Shown: positions 1 through 6,400, numbered from the stretch's first letter. The stretch: 7,481 nt of DNA from Methanobacteriota archaeon (GCA_016207545.1 JACQPO010000109.1:1-7481), one strand, 5' to 3'. Made by a program: numbers and translations. The notes: generated by a model from the sequence alone, not told the origin.

Positions 1-15
1 AAGTCGACTCCGTCG

Positions 16-813
16 TCATTGCGGGGTAGCACCGACGACCGTCGCCCGGTACGCCTCCATGAGCGTCGGAACGGCGTCGAGCGTCGCGAGCTCGTGGGGC
101 GGAATCCCTAGGAACTCTACGTTCTCCCAGTCGAGCCGAATCTCGCCGTGCGGGGCCTGAAAGCGGAACGGGTGAATCGCGAAGACCGTTTCGCCCTCCC
201 GTGTGCAGACGGGGGCCCCGCGAGCGACCAGCATGAGGTCCCGGAGCCCCGTCTCTTCCTCGACCTCCTGGCGCGCGCGCGCCTCGGGCTCCTCCGCGCC
301 CTCCAGATACCCGGAGATGCCAGACCACTTCCCCGGGAACGTGCCCACACGCGCGCTCCGGCGGACGACGAGGACCCGACCGCCCCGTTCGAGCAACGCG
401 GTCACGACGGGCCGTTCGACGACGTCCGGCAGTTCGATCGTCCCCGCCTCCGCGTCCACGAGGGCGCGGTCGCCGGTGCGAAGGAGGTCCACGGAGAGCT
501 GGTCCACCATCGGAACCTCCGCAATCACGGCGCCGACGGCAAGGATCGTCTCCGCGCGCTCCGCGACGATCGCCGCGGGCGCGACACCACGTTTCCGCAG
601 GCTGTACAGCACGTAGGATCCAACCGTGCTGCCCTTCGCCTGCGGGATCGCGAGGACCCGGCCCGCGAGCCGCTCCCCGCGAATCGGGCTTTGGGGGTCC
701 CGCACCTCGCCCGTCGTCGGGTCCACGCCCCCGAGGAGGGACAGGGGCTGCGGGCTCGCGAGAATGGGGCCTTCCGCACGGCCCGTCACGATGCGCCGGC
801 CCGCGAGTTTCAT
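16..813 (-). CDS. Phosphomevalonate dehydratase small subunit (AcnX swivel, DUF126) fused to a C-terminal Nudix hydrolase domain
   Basis: The protein has 265 residues in two parts. Residues 1-130 match the small (swivelling) subunit of aconitase X / archaeal phosphomevalonate dehydratase: an N-terminal KLAGRRIVTGRAEG strand, SPLSLLGGVD-like turn near 22-31, and the family hallmark KGSTVGSY at 60-67, whose serine lies in the active site in this family. With the large subunit it dehydrates (R)-5-phosphomevalonate to trans-anhydromevalonate 5-phosphate in the cytoplasm. Family members are normally about 130-140 residues, so residues 131-265 are an addition. They form a Nudix domain with box G168-x5-E174-x7-Q182-E183-V-x-E186-E187-x-G189-L190; the usual Arg before the first catalytic Glu is Gln. 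A downstream HPFRF...LDWENVE signature suggests the Nudix pyrophosphatase group rather than type I IPP isomerase. The ATG overlaps the large-subunit stop as ATGA, so the two are translationally coupled. Fusion is seen directly; the Nudix substrate is unknown. Confidence 0.9.
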   Translation of the reverse strand: MKLAGRRIVTGRAEGPILASPQPLSLLGGVDPTTGEVRDPQSPIRGERLAGRVLAIPQAKGSTVGSYVLYSLRKRGVAPAAIVAERAETILAVGAVIAEVPMVDQLSVDLLRTGDRALVDAEAGTIELPDVVERPVVTALLERGGRVLVVRRSARVGTFPGKWSGISGYLEGAEEPEARARQEVEEETGLRDLMLVARGAPVCTREGETVFAIHPFRFQAPHGEIRLDWENVEFLGIPPHELATLDAVPTLMEAYRATVVGATPQ

Positions 814-1973
814 GCGAACCTCCGGAGGAGTTCCTCGAGTTCGTCGAGCACGACCTTTTGACCACACAACGTCGGGAGGTAGATCGCGCCCTTCCCCGAC
901 GGGGTGGCGGTCGTCCGCGCCCATAGCTCCATGGGGGACACCTCGAGGCACGTGTCGGCAAGGACGACATGCCCGAGCGCCTCGATGCGGCGGACGGGGT
1001 CCGGGGCCTCCGATTTGGCGGCACGGCTCGTGAACACGAACACCCGCGGCCGGGGGCGAAGCCGCTCGAGGAGGGCCGCGATGCGCCCGAGCTCCGGCGC
1101 GGACACCTGGGGAGACCCAATGCCGATCGCGTCCGGCTCCCCATCCGTCGAGTACCGCGCGCGCGTCGCGAGGAGGTCGTCCTCCATGACAACGACCTTG
1201 GTGGCGTCGTCGGGGTGTGCCTCCCGCGACTCCGGGGTCAGCCCCTCGACGTGGTACATCCCGACGCTGCCCGCGGACGCCACGGAGGCCCCGAACCATT
1301 TCAGATCCTCCTCCGTGGCGGTGACCCCGCGAAGGTACGGAACGCCGTCGCCTACGAGCGCACCCACGTGGAGACCGAGGAGGGACCAGCGGTACCCATG
1401 GACGGGGGCGCGGACGTCGATCACGTGGGTCGCCCATCGGTTCTCCTCGAGGTGGAGCCCGTAGTTCGGCGTGCGGCCGGCGATCGCCGCGGCGAGCGCG
1501 GACGGGCCGCCTTCCCGGTTCGTCCGGGCGCCCAGGACGGCGTTCGCGAACGCGACCGCGGAGGACTCCGCCCACGCGACGTGTTCCCCGAACGTCGGCC
1601 GATGCCCAACCAGGTAGGGAGTGCAGGAGAACGTGAGCTCGACGCCCATCGCCCGGTACGCGGCGACGACGCGCATCTGGGTGTCCACGAACGACACGGG
1701 GATTCCAAGCTCCCGCCACAGGTCGGGGTCGATCGCGATCGGGTTCACCGTCGTTCGCACGCGAACCCTCGCCGTCTTCGCGAATTCCTCGAGGAACTCG
1801 ATGCCTGTCTCCCCGAGCGTCTTGAGGGAAGCCCCAGAAACGTGCGCGCTCGCAATCGGAATCAGACGGTCCGCCCCGTACACGTCGCCGAGCGTCACCA
1901 GGATTCTCATCGCGAGCCGCTCTGCAGGTGTGCCCTCCGCCAGCAGACGCTCCTCGTCCTGCGTGAGGTGCAC
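810..1973 (-). CDS. Phosphomevalonate dehydratase large subunit (aconitase X catalytic subunit)
   Basis: This 387-residue protein is the catalytic subunit of the archaeal phosphomevalonate dehydratase, a [4Fe-4S] aconitase-superfamily enzyme of the modified mevalonate pathway. Seen in sequence: N-terminal HLTQDEERLL, SAHVSGAS at 42-49, SCTPYLVG at 116-123, WAESSAVAFANAVLGARTN across 134-152, PSALAAAIAGRTPNYGLH across 157-174, and DTCLEVSP at 340-347. There are exactly three cysteines (117, 342, 370), enough for a three-Cys aconitase-type cluster. The length fits the family (about 390). The start is a GTG at 1973 that shares its G with the TAG stop of the upstream gene (TAGTG). A longer reading to an ATG at 2207 would overlap the upstream gene by over 200 bases and adds no family sequence. 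The gene is followed by the small subunit with an ATGA overlap, so one transcript makes both subunits. Confidence 0.93.
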   Translation of the reverse strand: MHLTQDEERLLAEGTPAERLAMRILVTLGDVYGADRLIPIASAHVSGASLKTLGETGIEFLEEFAKTARVRVRTTVNPIAIDPDLWRELGIPVSFVDTQMRVVAAYRAMGVELTFSCTPYLVGHRPTFGEHVAWAESSAVAFANAVLGARTNREGGPSALAAAIAGRTPNYGLHLEENRWATHVIDVRAPVHGYRWSLLGLHVGALVGDGVPYLRGVTATEEDLKWFGASVASAGSVGMYHVEGLTPESREAHPDDATKVVVMEDDLLATRARYSTDGEPDAIGIGSPQVSAPELGRIAALLERLRPRPRVFVFTSRAAKSEAPDPVRRIEALGHVVLADTCLEVSPMELWARTTATPSGKGAIYLPTLCGQKVVLDELEELLRRFA

Positions 1974-2392
1974 TAGGCCCCCTCCACGGAATCCTGCACG
2001 ACCCGCTCCGCGACCTCGCGGCGCTTCGGGAACGCCGCCACCTTTCCGCGCATCGCGATCACGTCCGCGGACCCCGGCCGCTCGATCGCCCCGAGGTACG
2101 CCTTCTGCTTGTCCAGCCGGAGGTGGTACACGAGGTCCTCGTCGATTCGATCGGAGAGGTCGCGCAACACCTCGTCCGGACCCAACGCGGTCGCAATCCG
2201 TCGCCACGCCGCCCGGACGGCCGACGCGCCGTCGACGCGCGCGGTTAGGACGACAAGCGGGTTCCCGAAGTGGCCCTCGAGCGCCTCTCGGCGGAGCTCC
2301 GCGTCCGCGGCCACCGTGCGGAGCGCCGTCGCAACCCGTTCCTCCTCCTCGGTCGCATGACAGAACGCGCGGAACTCGATCCAGTGGAACAT
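1973..2392 (-). CDS. Exosome-associated RNA-binding protein (COG1325 / PF01877 type)
   Basis: A 139-residue cytoplasmic protein of the archaeal RNA-binding family predicted to work with the exosome. The family is linked to it mainly by conserved gene neighbourhood. The sequence shows the usual order: start FHWIEFRAFCHATEEEERV, then EGHFGNPLVVL at 39-49, a DLSDRIDEDLVYHLRLDKQ stretch at 78-96 with the conserved R-x-D...RLDKQ-x-AY-x-G core, and a basic KVAAFPKRRE at 117-126. Length agrees with the family. The ATG lies 4 bases after the stop of the UPF0200 gene, and its own stop overlaps the next GTG by one base, so it is the second cistron of the four-gene operon. The family call is firm. A role in RNA decay or processing is inferred from the family, not from this sequence. 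Confidence 0.87.
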   Translation of the reverse strand: MFHWIEFRAFCHATEEEERVATALRTVAADAELRREALEGHFGNPLVVLTARVDGASAVRAAWRRIATALGPDEVLRDLSDRIDEDLVYHLRLDKQKAYLGAIERPGSADVIAMRGKVAAFPKRREVAERVVQDSVEGA

Positions 2393-2396
2393 GAAA

Positions 2397-2936
2397 TCAC
2401 GGGGAGATCGCGTCGAGCACCGCCTCGCACCGCGCCCGCATCGCGTCGAGGTCGCCCTCGTTCACAATCATGTGGTCCGCGGTCGCGATGACTTCGGCAA
2501 GGCCCCAGCCCAACTCCCGCTCCTCCCGCCGCTGGAATTCCTCCCAGGACAACACGTCGTCTCCCCGGCCGCGCTGCAGGATTCGCCCGTACCGCGTCTT
2601 GGGAGACGCGTGGATGGCAACGACGACGAGCTTCTTGCCGAACGCGCGCCGGAACACCTCGAGTTCCTCCCTCCCGCGAATGCCCTCGATGAGCGTGACG
2701 CCCCCCTTCACGTTCGGCACGGTCCGCTCCGCCCAGATGCCGAAACCGTGGCGGACGCGCTCCTCGTGGGACATCCCGCCGACGCTGTCGTCGCTGAACT
2801 TGAGGCCCCTTCGACGCGCCTCCTCGCGCACGATGTCGCCCATGCGGACGACGGCGAGGCCTCGCTCCTGGGCGACCTTCACGAACTCCTCCTTTCCGCA
2901 CCCGGGCATGCCCGCGACGCAGATGACGCGGAACAT
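2397..2936 (-). CDS. UPF0200 family P-loop nucleotide kinase-like protein
   Basis: A 179-residue P-loop protein of the archaeal UPF0200 family, distantly like dephospho-CoA kinase and adenylate-kinase-type enzymes. The Walker A loop is GMPGCGKE at 9-16; Lys15 is present, but the usual Ser/Thr after it is Glu. Family signatures follow: VRMGDIVREEA at 30-40, the GGMSHEERVRHG stretch at 53-64, LIEGIRGREELEVFRR at 82-97, and the C-terminal RGDDVLSWEEFQRREERELG (124-143) and VIATADHMIVNEGD (149-162). Substrate and reaction are not established for the family, so a kinase activity is only an inference from the fold. The ATG at 2936 lies about 27 bases downstream of a TATA-like TTAATT, so this is probably the first, leaderless cistron of the operon that ends with the phosphomevalonate dehydratase genes. 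Confidence 0.87.
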   Translation of the reverse strand: MFRVICVAGMPGCGKEEFVKVAQERGLAVVRMGDIVREEARRRGLKFSDDSVGGMSHEERVRHGFGIWAERTVPNVKGGVTLIEGIRGREELEVFRRAFGKKLVVVAIHASPKTRYGRILQRGRGDDVLSWEEFQRREERELGWGLAEVIATADHMIVNEGDLDAMRARCEAVLDAISP

Positions 2937-2959
2937 CGGCGCGGGACACGGACGACCAG

Positions 2960-2970
2960 TAATTAAGGCT
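2960..2970 (-). promoter_or_regulatory. TATA-type promoter of the four-gene operon
   Basis: The minus strand reads AGCCTTAATTACTGG in otherwise GC-rich DNA. TTAATT (2961-2966) is centred 27 bases upstream of the UPF0200 ATG at 2936, the spacing expected between an archaeal TATA box and a leaderless start. No other AT-rich box lies in the 68-base gap between the neighbouring genes. Nothing promoter-like is visible between the later cistrons. Confidence 0.6.
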
Positions 2971-3004
2971 TGTCCGGAGCAAGGCGAGGGCGAGGGCGGG
3001 ACCC

Positions 3005-3976
3005 TCAGGCGCGCAGCGGGGTGCCACATTGCGGGCAGAGGGGGAGGCCCGGCGGCACCAGGTTTCCGCAGCCCGCACACGCCGCCGGACTCGCGGGGGC
3101 CGCGGGGGATGGCATGGCCGACGGGACGGAGCCGGGCCATGGCGGCACCGCCTGATAGAGGGCGGCGAGACCCGCCTGCAGCCGCTCCACCGTTTGGCGG
3201 TACACGGTCAGGAAGAGGACGTACGCGACGAGGGCGAAGCCCGCCGGGAGGAAGACGGCCCCGAGCAACATTTGAGAAAGCCTTGCCAGCTCCGCCGGCT
3301 CGATGGCGGCGGGATTCCCGAGCACGTCGACGATGCGAACGGTGAGCAGGGTCACGAGGGCGACTCCGATCAGGCCCAACGCAGGGATTAGCACGCTCGC
3401 GAGGTCCGACCGCGCGCGGGTGTGCGACGGTTGGAGGGCGCGCACCATGAACCGGTACATCTGGCCCTTGCACGTGACGCCCGCGGTCCAAAACGCGGTC
3501 ACAAGCAGGGGAAGGTAGACGGCGGTGGGGACCGTCCCAGGACCGACGAACGTCGCCGTCCCCGCGAGGAGGAGGTACACGACGAGGACGGCGGCAAGGG
3601 TCGAGAGCGCCGTGCCCGTCCACTTGAACGCAACCCCTCGGCGGGCATATCGGGCGTGCTCCGGCCCGTACTCGTACGACCCGTGGTGCACTTTCAGCAC
3701 GGACATGAGGCTGACGATGAAGTTGATCACGAAGATGATGACGAGCCCACAGGCGGCGGCGCCGGTCACCGCGGCGAACGCGAGGGCCGTCCTGACGTCC
3801 GAGACGGCGAGGAGGAGGGACGTAAGGCCGACGATGAGCGCGAAGATGGAGAACATGATGTCGAGGAGGAGGTTCACCTGGTACGTGCGGACGCCGGAAA
3901 CCGTCTCCGGCTTGAGCGCAACGGCGGGCCACACGGGCATCGGCACGGATCCGGTCGGCGGGGGCGGGTAAGCCAC
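3005..3976 (-). CDS. Six-helix membrane protein with C-terminal zinc ribbon, function unknown
   Basis: A 323-residue integral membrane protein that I cannot assign to a named family. Hydrophobic segments are visible near residues 37-58, 65-92, 121-143, 148-168, 192-217 and 235-257, so about six helices. The N-terminus (1-25) is proline-rich and probably soluble. Between helices 2 and 3 is a polar loop, YEYGPEHARYARRG at 101-114. After the last helix comes a Pro/Ala-rich linker (about 278-298) and a zinc ribbon C300-x2-C303-x10-C314-x2-C317. Tethered C-terminal zinc ribbons are common on archaeal membrane proteins of unknown role. The GTG start at 3976 is the only in-frame start at this end and lies about 27 bases from a TATA-like box, consistent with leaderless translation. 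The gene is divergent from RfcS and is not obviously co-transcribed with the operon downstream, which has its own promoter. Confidence 0.8.
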   Translation of the reverse strand: MAYPPPPTGSVPMPVWPAVALKPETVSGVRTYQVNLLLDIMFSIFALIVGLTSLLLAVSDVRTALAFAAVTGAAACGLVIIFVINFIVSLMSVLKVHHGSYEYGPEHARYARRGVAFKWTGTALSTLAAVLVVYLLLAGTATFVGPGTVPTAVYLPLLVTAFWTAGVTCKGQMYRFMVRALQPSHTRARSDLASVLIPALGLIGVALVTLLTVRIVDVLGNPAAIEPAELARLSQMLLGAVFLPAGFALVAYVLFLTVYRQTVERLQAGLAALYQAVPPWPGSVPSAMPSPAAPASPAACAGCGNLVPPGLPLCPQCGTPLRA

Positions 3977-3997
3977 GGAACGCCATCCAACGTTCGC

Positions 3998-4008
3998 GGG
4001 ATAAACAT
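3998..4008 (-). promoter_or_regulatory. TATA-type promoter of the membrane-protein gene
   Basis: The minus strand reads TATGTTTATCCC. The TTTAT core is centred about 27 bases from the GTG start at 3976, again leaderless spacing. It faces away from the RfcS promoter, with the 4012-4025 palindrome between the two. Confidence 0.5.
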
Positions 4009-4011
4009 ACT

Positions 4012-4025
4012 GCCGACATGTCGGC
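4012..4025. promoter_or_regulatory. Perfect 14-base palindrome between divergent promoters, candidate operator
   Basis: GCCGACATGTCGGC equals its own reverse complement over all 14 bases. It lies just upstream of both the minus-strand TATA (about 4003) and the plus-strand TATA (about 4041). That is a plausible site for a dimeric regulator acting on both genes, but no regulator is known here and a chance match cannot be excluded. Confidence 0.4.
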
Positions 4026-4033
4026 GCCGCCGC

Positions 4034-4045
4034 AAACCTTTATCC
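4034..4045 (+). promoter_or_regulatory. BRE/TATA promoter of the RfcS gene
   Basis: AAACCTTTATCC combines a purine-rich BRE-like element (4034-4038) with a TATA-like TTTATC (4039-4044). Transcription would begin near 4067, giving a leader of about 14 bases before the ATG at 4081. It lies inside the N-terminal extension of the longest reading frame, which is a reason to reject the earlier ATG at 4018. Confidence 0.6.
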
Positions 4046-4080
4046 CCGCCATCCCGGATGACGCCGCACGGCGGGGAGCG

Positions 4081-5046
4081 ATGAAGGAGATTTGGCTCGA
4101 GAAGTACCGGCCGAAGACCCTCGACGAGGTCGTCGGCCAGGACGACATCGTCGAGCGGCTCAAGGCGTACGTGAAGAGCGAGAGCCTGCCCCATCTCCTG
4201 TTCGCGGGGCCGCCCGGCACGGGAAAGACGACGTGCGCGATGGCGCTCGCTCGGGAGCTGTTCGGCGAGGAATGGCGCGCCCACTTTTTCGAGCTGAACG
4301 CGAGCGATGAACGCGGCATCGACACGGTTCGGAACAAGATCAAGGATTACGCCCGGATGGCGCCGGTCGCGGGCGGCTTCAACATCATCTTCCTCGACGA
4401 GTGCGACCACCTCACGGGGGACGCGCAGGCCGCGCTCCGGCGGACGATGGAGATGTTCACGCGGACGAGTCGGTTCGTGCTGAGCGCGAACTACTCGAGC
4501 CGCCTCATCGAGCCAATCCAGAGCCGTACGGCGGTCTTCCGCTTTCGACCCCTCCGCCCGGAAGCAATCAAGGCGTATCTCACGCGCATTGCGAGGGGGG
4601 AGGGGTTGAAGGTCACGCCCGCGGCGATGGGCGCGCTCGTGTACATCGCCGGCGGGGACATGCGGAAGGCGGTCAACGCCCTCCAGGTCGCGGCGTCGAC
4701 GTCGTCGCAAATCGACGAGGAGACCTTGTACCGGACCGCGAGCACCGCGCGCCCGGACGAGGTGAAAAAACTCATCGAGGTCTCCCTAGGCGGGAACTTC
4801 CTCGAGGCCCGCGAGACCCTGGACAACCTGCTGATCGAATACGGCCTGGCGGGGGAGGACATCCTCCGGCAGATCCATCGGACCGTGTTCGACATCTCCT
4901 TGCCGGACGACGTCAAGGTGCGGCTCGTGGACGCGATCGGCGAGGTCGAATATCGCCTCGTGGGGGGGAGCAACGAGCGGATTCAGCTCGAGAACCTGCT
5001 CGCGCAGTTCGTGTTGTTCGGCCAGGAAATCCGGAAGAAGGGCTAG
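4081..5046 (+). CDS. rfcS: Replication factor C small subunit (clamp loader ATPase)
   Basis: A 321-residue AAA+ ATPase which, with the RFC large subunit, opens and loads the PCNA sliding clamp at primer-template junctions. Motifs in order: RFC box II WLEKYRPKTLDEVVGQ at 5-20, Walker A GPPGTGKT at 43-50, the ELNASDERGI box at 71-80, Walker B FLDECD at 104-109 (DECD rather than the common DEAD), sensor 1 LSANYSSR at 134-141, arginine-finger motif SRT at 148-150 (usually SRC), sensor 2 GGDMRKAVNALQ at 191-202, then the C-terminal collar domain. Length is typical. The start at 4081 gives the canonical MKEIW-x-EKYRP N-terminus. An in-frame ATG at 4018 would add 21 residues, but the promoter lies inside that stretch. 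There is no intein, although archaeal RFC small-subunit genes often carry one. Its stop shares a CTAG with the convergent gene. Confidence 0.96.
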   Translation: MKEIWLEKYRPKTLDEVVGQDDIVERLKAYVKSESLPHLLFAGPPGTGKTTCAMALARELFGEEWRAHFFELNASDERGIDTVRNKIKDYARMAPVAGGFNIIFLDECDHLTGDAQAALRRTMEMFTRTSRFVLSANYSSRLIEPIQSRTAVFRFRPLRPEAIKAYLTRIARGEGLKVTPAAMGALVYIAGGDMRKAVNALQVAASTSSQIDEETLYRTASTARPDEVKKLIEVSLGGNFLEARETLDNLLIEYGLAGEDILRQIHRTVFDISLPDDVKVRLVDAIGEVEYRLVGGSNERIQLENLLAQFVLFGQEIRKKG

Positions 5047-6326
5047 GAGCCCTCCGCGATCGTGTGTGACTTCGGCGTCCGCGCGAGGACCGCCGCCAAG
5101 GACGCGAGGGCCGGCCGAGGCGCAACGGAGGCGAACTCCGTCGCCCGAGACGCGTACAGGAGGGAGTGGCCCGCGTCCGCGTAGGCGTCCTGCAGGGCCG
5201 CCTTGCGGGCGAGGATCCGCGCGACGTCCGCGGGCTCCGCCTTGTCCGCGAGACCGAGGGCGAGCCGCACGGCCTCCCGCGCGTCGTCAGCCTCGATTGC
5301 ATTTTCCAGCCCCCGGAGCGCGGCCGCAGGGTCCGCGATCGGCGCGGGACTCGGGACATCGCCGGCCTCCACGGAGGCGACGCGACGGGCCGCAAGGAAC
5401 AAGGCGAGGACACGGTAGGCGGTGCGTGAAAACCCGAGGACGAACCGGGTCGCGAGCGCGAGCAAGGTCGGCTCGAGCGCCGCGGGGTCCGTGATGAGGC
5501 GCTCCGCGGCGGAAGCGGCCACGAGGTCCACGTATCCCGCGGGAGCCCGTCCCCGCTTCAGCCCCGCGATGAGCTCCGCGACGATTCGGTCCGGCCCGGC
5601 CTGGAGCGCGACCCCATACGCGTACCGCACAGTTGCGTCGATCTCCATGACGTTGCGTCCCGCGAGCTCAAGATCGAGCCGGGCGCGCCCGACCTCCCGG
5701 AGGACCGCGGAGAACTCGGAAAGGTCCTGCGGCGTCGCCGCCGCGACGCGGACCGCGGGGCGCAACAGCACGTCCCCGCGGAGCCAGCCGAGGGACCGCG
5801 CGAGCCGCCAGGTACCTACGGCGAACGTGAGCTTGTGGCCGTCCGCGGCGATGTCCTGGGCGCAGGTCTCGAACAACGTGTCCCCCGCGAACCGGCGTTC
5901 CTCCCCCTCCCGGAGCAGCCCCGCGAAAATCACGTCCGCCTCGAGCGGGTCCGGGGTGCGGACCGCCTGGAGGAAGGAGCGACCGAGGTGCAGCTCGTCA
6001 CCTGTGACGGCGTGGCGCGGGAGTTCGAGGGGCGCGTCCCGCCATTCCGCGGCGGCGAGCGCGCACGCCTGGACGATCGGGAGTTCCGGCGCGGGAAACC
6101 GCGCGGATAGGTCCAGCGCGGCGCCGAGCGCGAGGAGGGCGTGGGGCGGCGGAACCGTGGGGCGGGAACGGCGGGCAACCGCGAGCGTGGCCGTGCGCAC
6201 GACCTCGACCCGGTCCGCACCGCCCGCGAGGATTTTCGCGACCCGCGTCGCGCACGCGAACGGGTCCTTCGTCGCGATCGACTCTACGACCCCGGGAATC
6301 TCGACGACTTGCGCCGTCCGTGGCAT
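5043..6326 (-). CDS. Alpha-helical protein of unknown function with duplicated GH-x-L motif
   Basis: A 427-residue, Ala/Leu/Arg-rich protein with no signal peptide or clear membrane segment, so probably cytoplasmic and mostly helical. I cannot name its function. Two regions resemble each other: around ADGHKLTFA (161-169) and ADAGHSLLYA (383-392), each after a run of amphipathic helices and followed by a helix and a proline-containing turn. Histidines 164 and 387 are the invariant points of the match and could bind a metal or cofactor. The GH-x-L-x-[FY]-A pattern recalls the helical domain found next to some bacterial Rieske [2Fe-2S] domains, but there is no Rieske cysteine/histidine pair here. 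The ATG at 6326 is chosen because a TATA-like TTTAAA lies 30 bases upstream. Longer readings to 6434 would include that promoter and add a low-complexity head. Its stop codon overlaps the RfcS stop. Confidence 0.75.
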   Translation of the reverse strand: MPRTAQVVEIPGVVESIATKDPFACATRVAKILAGGADRVEVVRTATLAVARRSRPTVPPPHALLALGAALDLSARFPAPELPIVQACALAAAEWRDAPLELPRHAVTGDELHLGRSFLQAVRTPDPLEADVIFAGLLREGEERRFAGDTLFETCAQDIAADGHKLTFAVGTWRLARSLGWLRGDVLLRPAVRVAAATPQDLSEFSAVLREVGRARLDLELAGRNVMEIDATVRYAYGVALQAGPDRIVAELIAGLKRGRAPAGYVDLVAASAAERLITDPAALEPTLLALATRFVLGFSRTAYRVLALFLAARRVASVEAGDVPSPAPIADPAAALRGLENAIEADDAREAVRLALGLADKAEPADVARILARKAALQDAYADAGHSLLYASRATEFASVAPRPALASLAAVLARTPKSHTIAEGS

Positions 6327-6349
6327 CTCGCGCGCGGGAGTATGGGCCG

Positions 6350-6361
6350 CGAGTTTAAACG
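6350..6361 (-). promoter_or_regulatory. TATA-type promoter of the helical-protein gene
   Basis: The minus strand reads CGTTTAAACTC. The TTTAAA core (6354-6359) is centred 30 bases upstream of the ATG at 6326, fitting a leaderless or very short-leader transcript. It is back to back with the plus-strand promoter at 6391-6400. Confidence 0.55.
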
Positions 6362-6390
6362 TGCGGGTCGTTCGCAGTACGGGGGGCGTT

Positions 6391-6400
6391 CCCTTTATTA
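6391..6400 (+). promoter_or_regulatory. TATA-type promoter of the radical SAM gene
   Basis: CCCTTTATTA is the only AT-rich box upstream of the plus-strand gene. From a centre near 6397, transcription would start at about 6422-6424. That is right beside an in-frame GTG (6425) and about 52 bases before the ATG at 6476, so it bears on which start is used. Confidence 0.5.

Noticed and set aside
16..420. Reading the fused Nudix domain as a type I isopentenyl diphosphate isomerase.
   Set aside because: At about 135 residues it is too short and lacks the Cys- and Glu-containing active-site motifs of that enzyme; the HPF...LDWENVE signature fits other Nudix pyrophosphatases.
148..861. Plus-strand frames opposite the dehydratase genes (also 969-1976, 1621-2394, 2470-3345, 3422-4084, 5422-6459).
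   Set aside because: They are Arg/Pro/Ser-rich antisense frames typical of GC-rich DNA, with no recognisable domains, and lie opposite genes with clear family motifs.
1105..1125. GSPQ at 286-289 of the dehydratase large subunit, where I recall some relatives having a cysteine, as a sign of a lost Fe-S ligand.
   Set aside because: Three cysteines remain, enough for an aconitase-type cluster, and all other motifs are intact. My memory of the residue at this position across the family is not firm.
16..1719. A single 567-codon minus-strand frame running from 1719 through the dehydratase large subunit into the small subunit-Nudix gene.
   Set aside because: Upstream of 813 it is an Arg/Pro/Gly-rich shadow of the large subunit in another frame, which carries all family motifs and overlaps by ATGA. 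The real start is the ATG at 813.
4018..4080. Earlier in-frame ATG for rfcS giving a 21-residue extension.
   Set aside because: The BRE/TATA element at 4034-4045 and the palindrome lie in this stretch, and RfcS proteins start at the MKEIW-x-EKYRP position.
4207..4230. Possible intein in rfcS, a frequent intein host in archaea.
   Set aside because: Walker A and all later motifs are contiguous; there is no insertion anywhere in the 321 residues.
2397..4343. A 648-codon minus-strand frame that would fuse a long N-terminal region to the UPF0200 protein.
   Set aside because: Above 2936 it is antisense to rfcS and a shadow of the membrane-protein gene. The UPF0200 family begins at MFRVICVAGMPG and a TATA box lies directly before that ATG.
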